Positions 9,091 through 18,705 of a stretch of 64,000 bases of DNA are shown here, in pieces (positions within the stretch are counted from its first letter, which is position 1; every line of letters begins with the position of its first letter). The position numbers were made by a program, and so were the translations under genes. The notes beneath the pieces were generated by a model. It was not told where the DNA came from and ran no database searches. It saw only the letters and a list, made by a program, of their open reading frames with translations. The DNA lies in NCBI GenBank assembly GCA_038043185.1, contig JBBTCO010000030.1:1-64000 (forward strand), written 5' to 3'. The DNA comes from UBA5009 sp038043185 (GTDB lineage: Bacteria; Bdellovibrionota; Bdellovibrionia; Bdellovibrionales; Bdellovibrionaceae).

Positions 9091-9783
9091 ATGAGAAGAT
9101 CCTACGAAGAATTTTTTTACTCTGTTATTTTCACCCTTATTTTTATTGGATTAGTAGCGAGCGCCAATCAAAACAACTCGGTAACGCCCTTCGCTGTAAA
9201 AGATGAACCTTCCTGTCCTGTGGAGATACCACCCGCTGTTTGGCGTTGGGGTCAGCGTCTTCCAGGAGGCTCTCCTTTTGCGAATATGGAGATGGCTCAT
9301 GTACGAATCAATTGCAAAGAATCGGCACTGACCGAGGGAACTTTAATATACGATCAATATAAAATTTACGTTTTAAACCGAAGCAAAGAAAAAACAGATT
9401 GGTGGGATATAGAGAATGGCAAAATTTTTCGCGCGACAACGATTTTAAAAAATGCGGTGGATTCGGGCGAGATCATTCTGTTGCTGATTCCAATTGAGGG
9501 CGGATATCGTTTGATTATTAATCGCCGCACATCTAATTTTGCCGAGGAAAAAGATTTTAAGAATGGCGAGAGTTATCGGCAATCATTTTTAAAACAAATT
9601 GTTTTTGTTTTAAAAATCCGAGAAAGGGACAAAAAATTTCAAGACTTTTTTAAGAATTATGTGGAAACAAAAAAATTGTTAATTCCCGTGCCGTTTAAGG
9701 TGAACATTGAATTAGTAAAAACTCAGCTTTTTGAAATCATTAAGGCGTTTAACAGCTACGATCTACAAAAACCTAAAGGTTGA
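9091..9783 (+). CDS. Hypothetical secreted protein
   Basis: Not recognised. An N-terminal hydrophobic segment (residues about 8-24, FYSVIFTLIFIGLVASA) followed by polar sequence suggests export or a single anchor. The mature part of about 205 residues is mixed and shows no catalytic signature. Two cysteines (in PSCPVE and INCKES) could form a disulfide. An ATG at 9091 gives 230 residues; a GAGGA stretch lies directly against the start, so the real initiation codon is uncertain. The stop is 10 bases from the end of the convergent FAD oxidoreductase gene. Confidence 0.6.
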   Translation: MRRSYEEFFYSVIFTLIFIGLVASANQNNSVTPFAVKDEPSCPVEIPPAVWRWGQRLPGGSPFANMEMAHVRINCKESALTEGTLIYDQYKIYVLNRSKEKTDWWDIENGKIFRATTILKNAVDSGEIILLLIPIEGGYRLIINRRTSNFAEEKDFKNGESYRQSFLKQIVFVLKIRERDKKFQDFFKNYVETKKLLIPVPFKVNIELVKTQLFEIIKAFNSYDLQKPKG

Positions 9784-9792
9784 TGATGATCG

Positions 9793-11541
9793 TTATTTTT
9801 GCCCCTTCAAAATTTTGATTAATGTCATGGCCTCTCGAGCGGCACGACCCATCGAGGTCTCAAGCTCAGGTGATCCAACGGTGTTATTTGCAAAGTGTAT
9901 ATTCCCAAAACTTCTTGCCAGTATCGGCATCTTTTTTAAATAACCAGGCGACACAACATGTATGGATTCAGGCCAGCGGAAGGACTCAACAAGTTCAACG
10001 TCAATTTTTTTATCAGGAGAGAATGGCGCTAGGTTATTTTGCATAAATTCGACAGAATCTTCGATCGTCCGCAAATATTTGTCATTTGAATAATGATTTG
10101 GATCTGCCTTCCCAAGAGGATTATAGCTTACAATAATGCCATAATCGTCTTTAGGATTTTTTTCAAAATTACGCATTCCTTCATAAGCATCAATTTTAGA
10201 ATCCTGCCAGCGACCGTTGATTAAATCCGTAGGCATTAAGGGATTACCAGTTTTGTTGTGCACCCAAGTATCAAAAGTACGTCTAAAAGGATGTCCTTTT
10301 ATTCTCGCAGCATGAGTCGCGTAATCGGACATTTCAATCTCCGAGATTACTTTTGCCTTTTCAGGATCGAGTTCAGCTAAATTTTTAATTAGTCTTGGCG
10401 CCAATGTAACTGCAGCAGCAAATAAACTTTTGCTGGCGATGGCTTCTTTATTTACTCCATTTTCAATAAAAGTGGCTCGTACGCCGTCCGCTGTATTTTC
10501 CAATTCGGCAACCGGGGAGGACGTTCGAATATCAATTAAATTTTTATAAAGATCTAATTTCTTTTTTAAAGCAGCAACGATTGTTCCTGTGCCCAAGGTC
10601 CCAGTGAAACGAGTAAAAATTTCTGCAGTGTAAAAATCAATAAATTGCCTCGCCGAAATCCGATTTGAAACGGCGCCAAGTGCTGATGGACCATATAAAT
10701 CTAAAAGATCGAGAACATCTTTCATTGGGTCAACTTTAGAAACGCGCGAATCATTCATGAATTGTTTGTAAATTTCTTGAGAGGACTTATCCTTCCAATT
10801 TTTTACAAGTTCGGGCATGCGCCGAACTAAAGTGGCCATATCCATACTATCGGCCCACTCGGCATAAATACCTTCTTCTTTACCAGCACCCATTCTTGAT
10901 AATTTCAAAAGAGCATGTTTAAAAAGTCGAAAAGGAGGGGGAAGTTTTTGTAAAGTATGCTCTTCCCAGACGCCTTCATAAAGTACGCCCTCCCATAAAT
11001 AACTGTCGGTAGGTTCTTTAATGGTTAGTTTTTTCTTATAATGACTAAGACCGATTTTCTTAAATATGCTGTATTCCAAAAAGCCCTCTGGTCCTGTAGA
11101 ATAAGCGGCTCCACCACCGACTTTTATACCTTTGAGATCACTTCCCATAGCTAGTCCACCGACTTCGGGATTTCTTTCAAGAATCAATACCGACTTTCCA
11201 GCTTCAGCTAAATACAATGCGGCAGTTAAGCCGGCAGGGCCTCCTCCGGCAATGACGACATCATATTTTTTACTCTCTCGAACCGGAGGCGCTTTAGTCA
11301 GTGTTGGTCGAAGCGTTTCTGAAGTGTTCATTTTTAAAATCACTGGAATGTTAAGACGAGGCGTAAATAAAATGTCACTTTTGTTCACACCATAACGTGA
11401 TTCAAGTGCATCAAGTATTTGTGCTCTTGATTCACTCGTTTTCTGCGATGTGGGTGTAAAAAGCTGAAGACAGGACTCGCTGGCTGGTAGATTAAGTCCA
11501 ATGAATAAGATTAAAATAAAAAGACTAAGTTGATATTTCAA
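9793..11541 (-). CDS. Exported FAD-dependent oxidoreductase (phytoene desaturase/amine oxidase-like)
   Basis: Flavoprotein of the NAD(P)/FAD-binding Rossmann type. The dinucleotide-binding motif VVIAGGGPAGLTAALYLAEA is at about 95-114, followed by LILERN and the glycine pair EVGG. The C-terminus carries a second FAD contact-like stretch (IHFANNTVGSPELETSMGRA). An unusual point is a Sec-type signal peptide (residues 1-20, no twin arginine) and a 70-residue spacer before the Rossmann fold, so the enzyme is predicted to be periplasmic or outer-membrane associated. The start is a TTG at 11541 with GGAG about 10 bases upstream. Substrate unknown; isoprenoid or amine oxidation are family possibilities only. 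Confidence 0.75.
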   Translation of the reverse strand: MKYQLSLFILILFIGLNLPASESCLQLFTPTSQKTSESRAQILDALESRYGVNKSDILFTPRLNIPVILKMNTSETLRPTLTKAPPVRESKKYDVVIAGGGPAGLTAALYLAEAGKSVLILERNPEVGGLAMGSDLKGIKVGGGAAYSTGPEGFLEYSIFKKIGLSHYKKKLTIKEPTDSYLWEGVLYEGVWEEHTLQKLPPPFRLFKHALLKLSRMGAGKEEGIYAEWADSMDMATLVRRMPELVKNWKDKSSQEIYKQFMNDSRVSKVDPMKDVLDLLDLYGPSALGAVSNRISARQFIDFYTAEIFTRFTGTLGTGTIVAALKKKLDLYKNLIDIRTSSPVAELENTADGVRATFIENGVNKEAIASKSLFAAAVTLAPRLIKNLAELDPEKAKVISEIEMSDYATHAARIKGHPFRRTFDTWVHNKTGNPLMPTDLINGRWQDSKIDAYEGMRNFEKNPKDDYGIIVSYNPLGKADPNHYSNDKYLRTIEDSVEFMQNNLAPFSPDKKIDVELVESFRWPESIHVVSPGYLKKMPILARSFGNIHFANNTVGSPELETSMGRAAREAMTLIKILKGQK

Positions 11542-11761
11542 AAGTGTGGTCTCCGGTTTGATATTTTTGAGTGCAAGCCCTAAGCCATTAAATCTAGGTT
11601 AAAATCCAGATGAGGTGTTCTAAAATGAGATTGCGAACGATCAGGTCTATTTTTGTCACCAGAAAGCTCGCCATGTTAAACTTTTAGACAGTTTTTGTAT
11701 TTTCTGGAAGAAAAATCCAGGGCCTTTCCCTAATCCATTGAATCAACTATATTCAACGACT

Positions 11762-12574
11762 ATGGCGCAATTTTTTAATTCTAAAAAATTCACAACGATA
11801 GTTATTTTTTGCTTAGGTCTGAACTTGTTGATGTCTCTGGGTTGTCAGCAAGGAAAAAAAGAGGATGGAGCAAGTCAGGCTTATGCAGATGTGCTTGAAA
11901 AATGTGATCTTATCGAAAAAGAACTTGCCGATCAGAAAGTTTTTTTAAAAGAAAGTCCTCTTAAGCCTTCAGAAATAAAAAAATTAAATTTTACTTTAGC
12001 GGTAACCCAGGATGAAAATAAAATTCAACTTTTATTGGAACAATACATCATCACCAGTCAAAAATTATTAGAGGCTGCGGACACAAAAGTCGTTCTTTTT
12101 CCTGAAAAAGACCGCATTCAACAAAGTTTAAATAATGCTATAATCCTGTTAGGTCATCTTTATGCTAAAACTGACGAGAGCCGAATAACCCCCGCCATTC
12201 GTAATAAAAAATTAGACTACTCCGAATTTTCGTATCGATTCGCTCGTCTTAGTTTTTTCCTAAAAACGTTAAAAGATTTGAATTTGCCAATTGACGACAG
12301 CGCAGCGTCGCTTGTGCCGATGAAAAAACTCACTCAGGATCAGTTAGTCAGTATTGTTGATATGAGCGAAGTCATTGGTGTAGATCTTTTAAGAATAAAA
12401 ATTCTTTGTCAGCGAAATAAAAATTGGGAATTTGGAAATGCTTTTGATGCCTTTGCAGAGGAAGACAGTTCGCGCCGTTTGAGCGGGTTGTACTGGAGAT
12501 ACGGCGAGCAAGCTAAAAATACTTTAAATTCTCGTGGGAAAAATAGCGAAAAAAATAAATCGCCTACACCATGA
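11762..12574 (+). CDS. Putative lipoprotein, helical
   Basis: Not recognised. The ATG at 11762 gives 270 residues with a signal peptide and lipobox MSLGC (cysteine at about 28), so it should be a lipoprotein. An upstream TTG at 11738 is open but would lengthen the signal peptide unusually. The mature part is strongly helical with many Glu, Lys and Leu and no catalytic motif. Its stop codon overlaps the ATG of the next gene (ATGA at 12571-12574), so the two are translationally coupled and probably work together at the envelope. Confidence 0.6.
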   Translation: MAQFFNSKKFTTIVIFCLGLNLLMSLGCQQGKKEDGASQAYADVLEKCDLIEKELADQKVFLKESPLKPSEIKKLNFTLAVTQDENKIQLLLEQYIITSQKLLEAADTKVVLFPEKDRIQQSLNNAIILLGHLYAKTDESRITPAIRNKKLDYSEFSYRFARLSFFLKTLKDLNLPIDDSAASLVPMKKLTQDQLVSIVDMSEVIGVDLLRIKILCQRNKNWEFGNAFDAFAEEDSSRRLSGLYWRYGEQAKNTLNSRGKNSEKNKSPTP

Positions 12575-13275
12575 AATGGATATGCGTCCTTCTTTTTATT
12601 TTTTCGCAAAATTCATTGGCCAAGGAGTCACTGGTCAAGGAAAAGCCGTTTTGGGGTTCGATATTATTTAATTCCGTTTCATTGGATATCTCGGACAGTC
12701 GCACTCAGGTGAAATTGCAGGACAGAGACAGTCTGACAACAAAAAATAGACCGGTTGATAACTCGGCCGGTGATCTTTCTCGATTTATAAATAGTATTAG
12801 TTTTTCGAAGATACCGGAAAACTCGAAAGAAAAGGGCTCATTTCAATTTGAGGCTGTGCCTATTTTTACTTTTGCTTTCCATAACCTTGTTTTTGATTCT
12901 CCGGCAATTTATCTGGAACAAACACGTTTCCAAATTTTCCGCACAAGTATCGGCTATGGTCCCGAATTAACTTATAACAGTGACTGGGGGGCTTTTTATA
13001 GCAATCTGAGTCCCGGTGTTGCTTACAGCTGGGTTTCTTGGTCATCACCAATCAGTGGTGGCTCGATGGCTAAATCCAACCTCAATCTAGCTATAACCAT
13101 AGGATACTATCGCCGTTTCTTGAAAAACTGGGCTCTTAAAGTTTTTTTTAAAGATGTTTTCGAAGACACTGTTGTTTGGAAGGAAGCTCTTTCTTCCAGC
13201 CAAGGTTTTGAGGTGCCAGTAATTCAAGTAAATAATTTAGTTTCGGGAATTTCATTCTGCTGGGTTTTTCGCTAG
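12571..13275 (+). CDS. Hypothetical secreted, probable beta-rich envelope protein
   Basis: Not recognised. A signal peptide (MKWICVLLFIFSQNSLA) is followed by about 215 residues with alternating polar and aromatic residues, for example YNSDWGAFYSNLSPGVAYSWVSW, and a final hydrophobic-aromatic strand (VSGISFCWVFR) ending in an aromatic-Arg. This pattern suggests an outer-membrane beta barrel of about 8 strands, by inference only. It starts with a 4-base ATGA overlap with the preceding lipoprotein gene. Confidence 0.6.
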   Translation: MKWICVLLFIFSQNSLAKESLVKEKPFWGSILFNSVSLDISDSRTQVKLQDRDSLTTKNRPVDNSAGDLSRFINSISFSKIPENSKEKGSFQFEAVPIFTFAFHNLVFDSPAIYLEQTRFQIFRTSIGYGPELTYNSDWGAFYSNLSPGVAYSWVSWSSPISGGSMAKSNLNLAITIGYYRRFLKNWALKVFFKDVFEDTVVWKEALSSSQGFEVPVIQVNNLVSGISFCWVFR

Positions 13276-13469
13276 ACGTGTCCACATTTTCAGAGACAAA
13301 AGTGCACCGATGTTAGACAAGCTTGTTATTTTTTCAATTTTAAAGAAGAACATCTTCAAAATTCGGGCTGAATGTTTAGTCAGTTCGATGGTATTCGCGC
13401 CGGTAGACTTAGGTTTTTGGCCTTTGGCTTGCTATGTTTGCTTACTGTAAAAATGGAAACGAGGACTTT

Positions 13470-16400
13470 GTGCCATTAAAAGGTATAGTTATTATTGCAT
13501 TGCTGATGGCTGTAACTGTGGCGAAGGCGCAAAGCTTATCGATTCCCCTAAAAACAATTAAAAAACCGACGGTGGACTTGGTCAGCCGTGCAGGAAAAAA
13601 TCTTGAGGTCGGTGAAGCTGCAGCCATGGCACAAAGAGGGGAAGACCTAAGTCTTTTAAATCCGCAGCCCAATAAACTTTGGCAAGATCAAAAGTATCCA
13701 GCAGTTGACACTCAAAAATTAAATTACCCGGAAGCCAATCAAGGCGTGCAATATCTTTCCGATGAGGTTGCAGCTTTGGGTACCTACATGGGTCGCGTGC
13801 AATCACGGCAAAACCCGAATGTGTTTTTTAGAATGTCGCTTTCTCGTTTCAGCCACTCGGCTTTAATGCGAGCTGCATTGCTGCGCAAATTGGGATACTA
13901 TTTGCCATCGCCGAAGGCCTATCGAAATTTACGCGTTTTTTTTAAAGATGAACAAGAAAAAGAAAAGTTTCTTGAAGCTGCTCAATTGCCACCTGTGCTG
14001 AATGATTTTGAATCTCGCAAATGGCTGGTTGAAAATAATAAAAACGACCATTCTATCGTTTTAGCTGATTCAGTTCTCGAGCCCACCTTGTCTGTTCTAG
14101 AGCAAGGTAAGACCGACTATTTTGATTTGCAGTGGGGGTTTGCACCTAACCCAGCAAATCCGAGTCAGCTGGGCTTTGTTCAACTTTTATCGCGCAATCG
14201 GGCTTATCGTGCCTTGATTATTCCTTATTCCTTGGTGGATGTTCCTGAAAGTATTAATAGATATTCGCCAAAGTTTGCTTCAGTTCTTTCGGGTCATATA
14301 ATTTTAACTCATCCGTCAGCAGATTCGTTTTCATCCGTTAGCTTCGAGGACGCTCGTTGGCTGGTGCGACGAATGGTGAGCTGGACAAAAGAGGACTATC
14401 TCGAGATTGTTCAAGCAAGTTCTTATCCGACTGAGCTGCAAAGCATAGTCTATGCTAAAATGATGTATCGCGTACGCGATATGTTTCGAGCCTTCAAATT
14501 AAAGACAGCTCAACCATTTCAATTGCCCGAGTTAAATATAACGACGCCATCGGGATTGGTTAAAAGTGGCAAGGTGACAAAAGAATTCGTTCCAGGCTAT
14601 CCCCAGCGGTTTTCTCATGGCGATCGGGAATCGCCAATTAAAGATGGAGACCTTCAGCGCTACCTTGGAATTCAAGGTAAAACTTCGGCCATTTCATCTT
14701 TGCTAAATGAGTTTAGCAAAAAGCTGCAGTTCTTAAAAACGGATCAGGCTGTACAGAAGCGTGGCGAAACGATAAAAAATCGAATTATTGATCATATTAA
14801 AACAAATCCATTTGAACCTCTTTATCAAAAAGTCGAAGCCTGGGGTGGTCCTCTGGCGGGATTAAATGTCTATGCGGCAAGACATGTATCGACAGGTACA
14901 TACAACGAAAGTGCCGCGGCGATACAACTTGTCGATAATTTAAGTGTGTCGGGAAGTTTAGGGTATTTCTTTGCGGTCGATGGATTGCCTGTGATCAGGC
15001 CCGGGGGCGGAGCGAATGTCAATGTCATGCGTGATTACACTCATGTACGGCCTTTGCTATCGATTGAAGAGGGAACAAAAGTCGAATGGAAAAATTTAGT
15101 TATCCCACTATTTATGAAAAATTTAGGTAATGTACTTAAAAGTTCAGAAATGGTGAGCGGCGCAAATCCAGATGATCCTAAAAAACAACCTTTAGATGCA
15201 TTTTTGTCAGATCTTCGAGATGGTGAAGTCTTCACAATTACAGACAGTGTGGCCTTGTCCACCTACGCACAAATCAGCGCCTCCTTCGATGTGATGATTG
15301 GCATTAAGCCTTTGAGCTTTGTGAATTCTTTAGCTTTGGGTGCCGATGCGACGCGAGTTATTTTGCGTCAAACGAGCATCACGCGAACGAAAGAAGGATT
15401 GCAAATTTATGTACGCGATCAATCTGGACAATTATTTGGCGCCACTTTCGATGTGAATCTTTTCATAAATTTATTAAAATATCGTGCTCAGTTGCAATAC
15501 ACTGATTTGCATACCGATGCTTTTATTATTGATTACAATCCAGAATATGCCGACATGATTGATTCTGGGCAATCGCAACAAAAATTTGTCAAAGATTTTG
15601 TTTACACTCGGGATAATTTAAAAGCGGCTTTGTTGGCCTTGTTTGCTTCGAATGAGACTGAATTTTTATACAGTCGCTTTGATCATAAAAGGTTTGATTT
15701 AAAACACACTTTCAAAACTAAAGAAACAAAACTGCGAGTCCTTTGGAATAGATCCAATGAATTTACTGAAGATCACACCGTAAAAATACAGTATCCACGA
15801 GATCCCGAAGTGCCAGAATTAAAACCAGCCGATGAAGAAGTCGTATTGTTTTCAAATAAAGAAGGGCAACTTGAAGGACGAGATTTTTTAGGATTGGCCT
15901 TAGACTCTATCGAGGGAGTTTTAAATTATTTTACGCCGAAATTTCAGTTTGATTTAAATGCTCCGAATAATCCGAATCCAGCCAACATGCCATTTGGTAA
16001 AGCCTACTGGCGAATCGTCAACTCGGAAACGGATTTAACAGTTAAAGGGAAAGCTTTATCTGACATTTCCATTATCCAACATGTTTGGGGTGGGTGGGGC
16101 TTGAACCGAAATGAGTTTTTCGAGATCATTGACAGCATTGGGGGTAAATTTAAAAACGTTGGGATTGATGCTATTCCCTTGGTGGAAAGGTCAGAGTTTT
16201 TAAATATGAAATCAATCGACTTTTATCGTGTTACTGCGAATCTGTCGGTTCTTCCTGGTGGACTTGAAAAATTAAAAAAATTCATTCTTCAGCCTCAACT
16301 GAATGGCAAAGCATCGACGACAAGGAATTTATCTTTGGGAGACAAAATAGGACGCTTCTTAAGCTTGGATTTCACGGGCCCTGGTCGCCCAAATGATCCG

Positions 16401-16919
16401 GCGATGTTTAAAGAGTACCTGACCTTGTTAGGAGACGGTGATTTTAATAAAGGCCAGGCCGAATATAAAAAGAAATGTGAAATTGAGTTTAAAAAGACTC
16501 ACGAAGAACTCAACCGTAAAGGATTCAACAATGCAACTTACACGGGAACATGGAAAAGAGGAAGTTTCTATTTCTGTGTCGATCGGTTTGTATCCGAGTT
16601 GATCGAGGCCGCCCACAGCTATCCAAAAACTGACAAAAAAGCTCAGGCACGTTGGATGACAAAGTTATTAGCTGTTATTGATAAATACATGCCACTGCCG
16701 CTTTTCTTAAAATTTCTTGGCGAAGAAAATTATATTTTCTTGGTACGGATCAACGGGTTTAGAACGGGTGATGAAGATGGTGACCTGGAATTTTTCTCGA
16801 ACACTTTAGGGGACCCAACCGAAAATATTGAGTATGCCAATGGTTTATTCAATTACTATGCAACAAAAACCAGAATTTCACCGATTGAGCTTGATCGCAG
16901 TCAGGGAAGTTTTCGATAA
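13470..16919 (+). CDS. Large secreted protein of unknown function (1149 residues)
   Basis: I do not recognise a family. The likely start is a GTG at 13470 preceded by GAGG, giving a clean signal peptide (VPLKGIVIIALLMAVTVAKA). An ATG 36 bases upstream is open but adds a polar stretch before the signal. The rest is a single long polypeptide without low-complexity repeats or clear membrane helices. It is rich in Phe, Tyr and Asp, and residues ~520-620 contain a glycine-rich beta-like stretch (NLSVSGSLGYFFAVDGLP). The C-terminal ~130 residues have two cysteines in helical sequence. It is probably periplasmic or outer-membrane associated. The neighbours on the same strand are two small envelope proteins upstream and an acyl-CoA dehydrogenase downstream. 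A GC-rich hairpin follows its stop. Confidence 0.65.
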   Translation: MPLKGIVIIALLMAVTVAKAQSLSIPLKTIKKPTVDLVSRAGKNLEVGEAAAMAQRGEDLSLLNPQPNKLWQDQKYPAVDTQKLNYPEANQGVQYLSDEVAALGTYMGRVQSRQNPNVFFRMSLSRFSHSALMRAALLRKLGYYLPSPKAYRNLRVFFKDEQEKEKFLEAAQLPPVLNDFESRKWLVENNKNDHSIVLADSVLEPTLSVLEQGKTDYFDLQWGFAPNPANPSQLGFVQLLSRNRAYRALIIPYSLVDVPESINRYSPKFASVLSGHIILTHPSADSFSSVSFEDARWLVRRMVSWTKEDYLEIVQASSYPTELQSIVYAKMMYRVRDMFRAFKLKTAQPFQLPELNITTPSGLVKSGKVTKEFVPGYPQRFSHGDRESPIKDGDLQRYLGIQGKTSAISSLLNEFSKKLQFLKTDQAVQKRGETIKNRIIDHIKTNPFEPLYQKVEAWGGPLAGLNVYAARHVSTGTYNESAAAIQLVDNLSVSGSLGYFFAVDGLPVIRPGGGANVNVMRDYTHVRPLLSIEEGTKVEWKNLVIPLFMKNLGNVLKSSEMVSGANPDDPKKQPLDAFLSDLRDGEVFTITDSVALSTYAQISASFDVMIGIKPLSFVNSLALGADATRVILRQTSITRTKEGLQIYVRDQSGQLFGATFDVNLFINLLKYRAQLQYTDLHTDAFIIDYNPEYADMIDSGQSQQKFVKDFVYTRDNLKAALLALFASNETEFLYSRFDHKRFDLKHTFKTKETKLRVLWNRSNEFTEDHTVKIQYPRDPEVPELKPADEEVVLFSNKEGQLEGRDFLGLALDSIEGVLNYFTPKFQFDLNAPNNPNPANMPFGKAYWRIVNSETDLTVKGKALSDISIIQHVWGGWGLNRNEFFEIIDSIGGKFKNVGIDAIPLVERSEFLNMKSIDFYRVTANLSVLPGGLEKLKKFILQPQLNGKASTTRNLSLGDKIGRFLSLDFTGPGRPNDPAMFKEYLTLLGDGDFNKGQAEYKKKCEIEFKKTHEELNRKGFNNATYTGTWKRGSFYFCVDRFVSELIEAAHSYPKTDKKAQARWMTKLLAVIDKYMPLPLFLKFLGEENYIFLVRINGFRTGDEDGDLEFFSNTLGDPTENIEYANGLFNYYATKTRISPIELDRSQGSFR

Positions 16920-16923
16920 AGTA

Positions 16924-16944
16924 GGGGCATTAGGACAGTGCCCC
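16924..16944 (+). terminator. Probable rho-independent terminator after the 1149-residue protein
   Basis: GGGGCA at 16924-16929 pairs with TGCCCC at 16939-16944 around a 9-base loop, followed by a T-rich stretch (GGTTTTAATTATTTT) after an 8-base gap. The gap before the T-tract makes this a moderate call. Confidence 0.4.
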
Positions 16945-16999
16945 AAGCTCGGTTTTAATTATTTTGCAGCTGTTCTTGGAATCCATTAGACTTTTCAAC

Positions 17000-18604
17000 A
17001 TGACATTTTTTCAAGAGGGCCCAGGCCTAAAAAATCAATTCACTGACGATCAACTTTTACAAGAGTATTTAAGCTTACGGCTGCCACCAAAGGTTGCCGA
17101 AGAGGTCTTCCCTCATCTGAGGGAAGTTGGTGAAAAGGTAAGTACTGAATTGATGGAGTGGGCTAAAGAGGCGGAAGCAAATCCGCCAAAACTCATTCAA
17201 TATGATGCTTGGGGAAAACGCATAGATAAAATCGAGGTCACACGGGCTTGGCAAGATTTGAATGCCTTTTCGGCGATCCATGGCATTGTTGCTTCGGCTT
17301 ATGAAAGAAAATATTCTGAATTTTCAAGAATTTATCAGATGACCTTACTTTATTTGTTTCATCCTTCCAGTGCAATTGCCAGTTGTCCTTTGGCGATGAC
17401 GGACGGGGCGGCAAGAGCTATTGAGCTCTATGGCGATGAAGATATGAAGAAGCGAGCCTTTAAGCATCTGACCAGTCGTGATCCAAATCAGTTTTGGACT
17501 TCAGGGCAATGGATGACAGAAAAGACGGGTGGTTCAGACGTTGGAAAAACCGAGACCATTGCTAAAAAAACCAATGATAACTATGAGCTCTTCGGTGCCA
17601 AGTGGTTTACCTCAGCGACAACATCGCAAATGGCAATGACACTGGCGCGGATCGAAGGAGCGCCTGAAGGCGGAAAAGGTTTAAGTCTTTTTTATCTGGA
17701 AACCAATATCGCTCAAGAAAAACGCAATGGCATCGAAATCATACGCCTTAAAGACAAGCTGGGGACAAGAGCGCTTCCAACGGCAGAATTAAATCTTCAC
17801 GGAACAAAAGCACGTCTTGTTGGTGACGAAGGACATGGCATCAAGAAAATCGCATCGCTGTTCAACATTACTCGGGTTTATAACTCGGTATGCGCTGTGG
17901 GGCATATGCGAAGAGGTTTGGCCATGGCTTTTGACTATGCTTCGAAGCGGGAAGCTTTTGGTAAAAAACTTATTGATCATCCGTTGCATATGAAAACATT
18001 AAAAAGTCTTGAACTCGAGTGGAAGGGTTCCTTTCACTTTACTTTCAAAGTCGTTGAACTTTTAGGAAAAGATGAATGTGGGAAAACCAATGAGCAAGAA
18101 AAAGCCCTGCTCCGAATGCTTACGCCCATGGTTAAGCTTTTCACGGCAAAAGCAGTTGTGATGGTGGCGAGTGAAGTTCTAGAAAGTTTTGGCGGTGCGG
18201 GTTATATCGAAGATACTGGGTTGCCTCGATTTCTTCGAGACGGACAAGTGATGGCGATTTGGGAAGGCACAACAAATGTCTTAAGTCTTGACATGATCAG
18301 GGCCATTCAGAAGGAAAAGGGTTTGCAAGCATTTTCTGAAGATTTAAAAAATCGTATCTCGAGTCTTAAAAATGAAAACGCAAAGTTAAAACTTACGAAG
18401 CGCGTTGAGGAAGTGAGTAATGACTTTCAGAAAACACTTGGTGCCGGAGAGCTTGCGATAACTGAAAGAGCACGAGAATTTGCATTTATTTTTTCGCGGC
18501 TTTATATTTCCAGCTTGATGTTCGAATATGCAGATCAAACTCGTTCTGATGATAATTTAAAAGCTGCTGAATCGTGGAGCTTTCATCAGGGCTACTGCGT
18601 TTAA
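17000..18604 (+). CDS. AidB-like acyl-CoA dehydrogenase
   Basis: FAD-dependent acyl-CoA dehydrogenase superfamily enzyme, closest in motif to the AidB branch. The FAD-contacting motif GQWMTEKTGGSDV is at about 169-181, KWFTSA at 201-206, and the C-terminal FGGAGYIEDTGLPRFLRDGQ with IWEGTTN holds the glutamate used as base in many family members. The ATG at 17000 gives 534 residues, similar to AidB and longer than short-chain dehydrogenases (about 380). An upstream start at 16964 would add 12 poorly matching residues. Role is uncertain: AidB is linked to alkylation-damage response, while other branch members oxidise long or branched acyl-CoAs. It sits just upstream of the gliding operon, separated by a weak terminator-like hairpin. 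Confidence 0.88.
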   Translation: MTFFQEGPGLKNQFTDDQLLQEYLSLRLPPKVAEEVFPHLREVGEKVSTELMEWAKEAEANPPKLIQYDAWGKRIDKIEVTRAWQDLNAFSAIHGIVASAYERKYSEFSRIYQMTLLYLFHPSSAIASCPLAMTDGAARAIELYGDEDMKKRAFKHLTSRDPNQFWTSGQWMTEKTGGSDVGKTETIAKKTNDNYELFGAKWFTSATTSQMAMTLARIEGAPEGGKGLSLFYLETNIAQEKRNGIEIIRLKDKLGTRALPTAELNLHGTKARLVGDEGHGIKKIASLFNITRVYNSVCAVGHMRRGLAMAFDYASKREAFGKKLIDHPLHMKTLKSLELEWKGSFHFTFKVVELLGKDECGKTNEQEKALLRMLTPMVKLFTAKAVVMVASEVLESFGGAGYIEDTGLPRFLRDGQVMAIWEGTTNVLSLDMIRAIQKEKGLQAFSEDLKNRISSLKNENAKLKLTKRVEEVSNDFQKTLGAGELAITERAREFAFIFSRLYISSLMFEYADQTRSDDNLKAAESWSFHQGYCV

Positions 18605-18607
18605 ACC

Positions 18608-18633
18608 TGCGCTTGCTGCGCACAGTTATTTTG
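18608..18633 (+). terminator. Weak terminator-like hairpin
   Basis: TGCGC (18608-18612) pairs with GCGCA (18618-18622) around a TTGCT loop, followed by CAG and TTATTTTGTT. It lies between the acyl-CoA dehydrogenase and the gliding operon and could separate the two transcripts, at least partly. The stem is only five pairs. Confidence 0.35.
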
Positions 18634-18705
18634 TTAAAAAAAAAGTGACGACAAAGCAGGACTTGTGGCCAATTAAGAATAGGAAGACTTAACACAGGAG
18701 GCACT

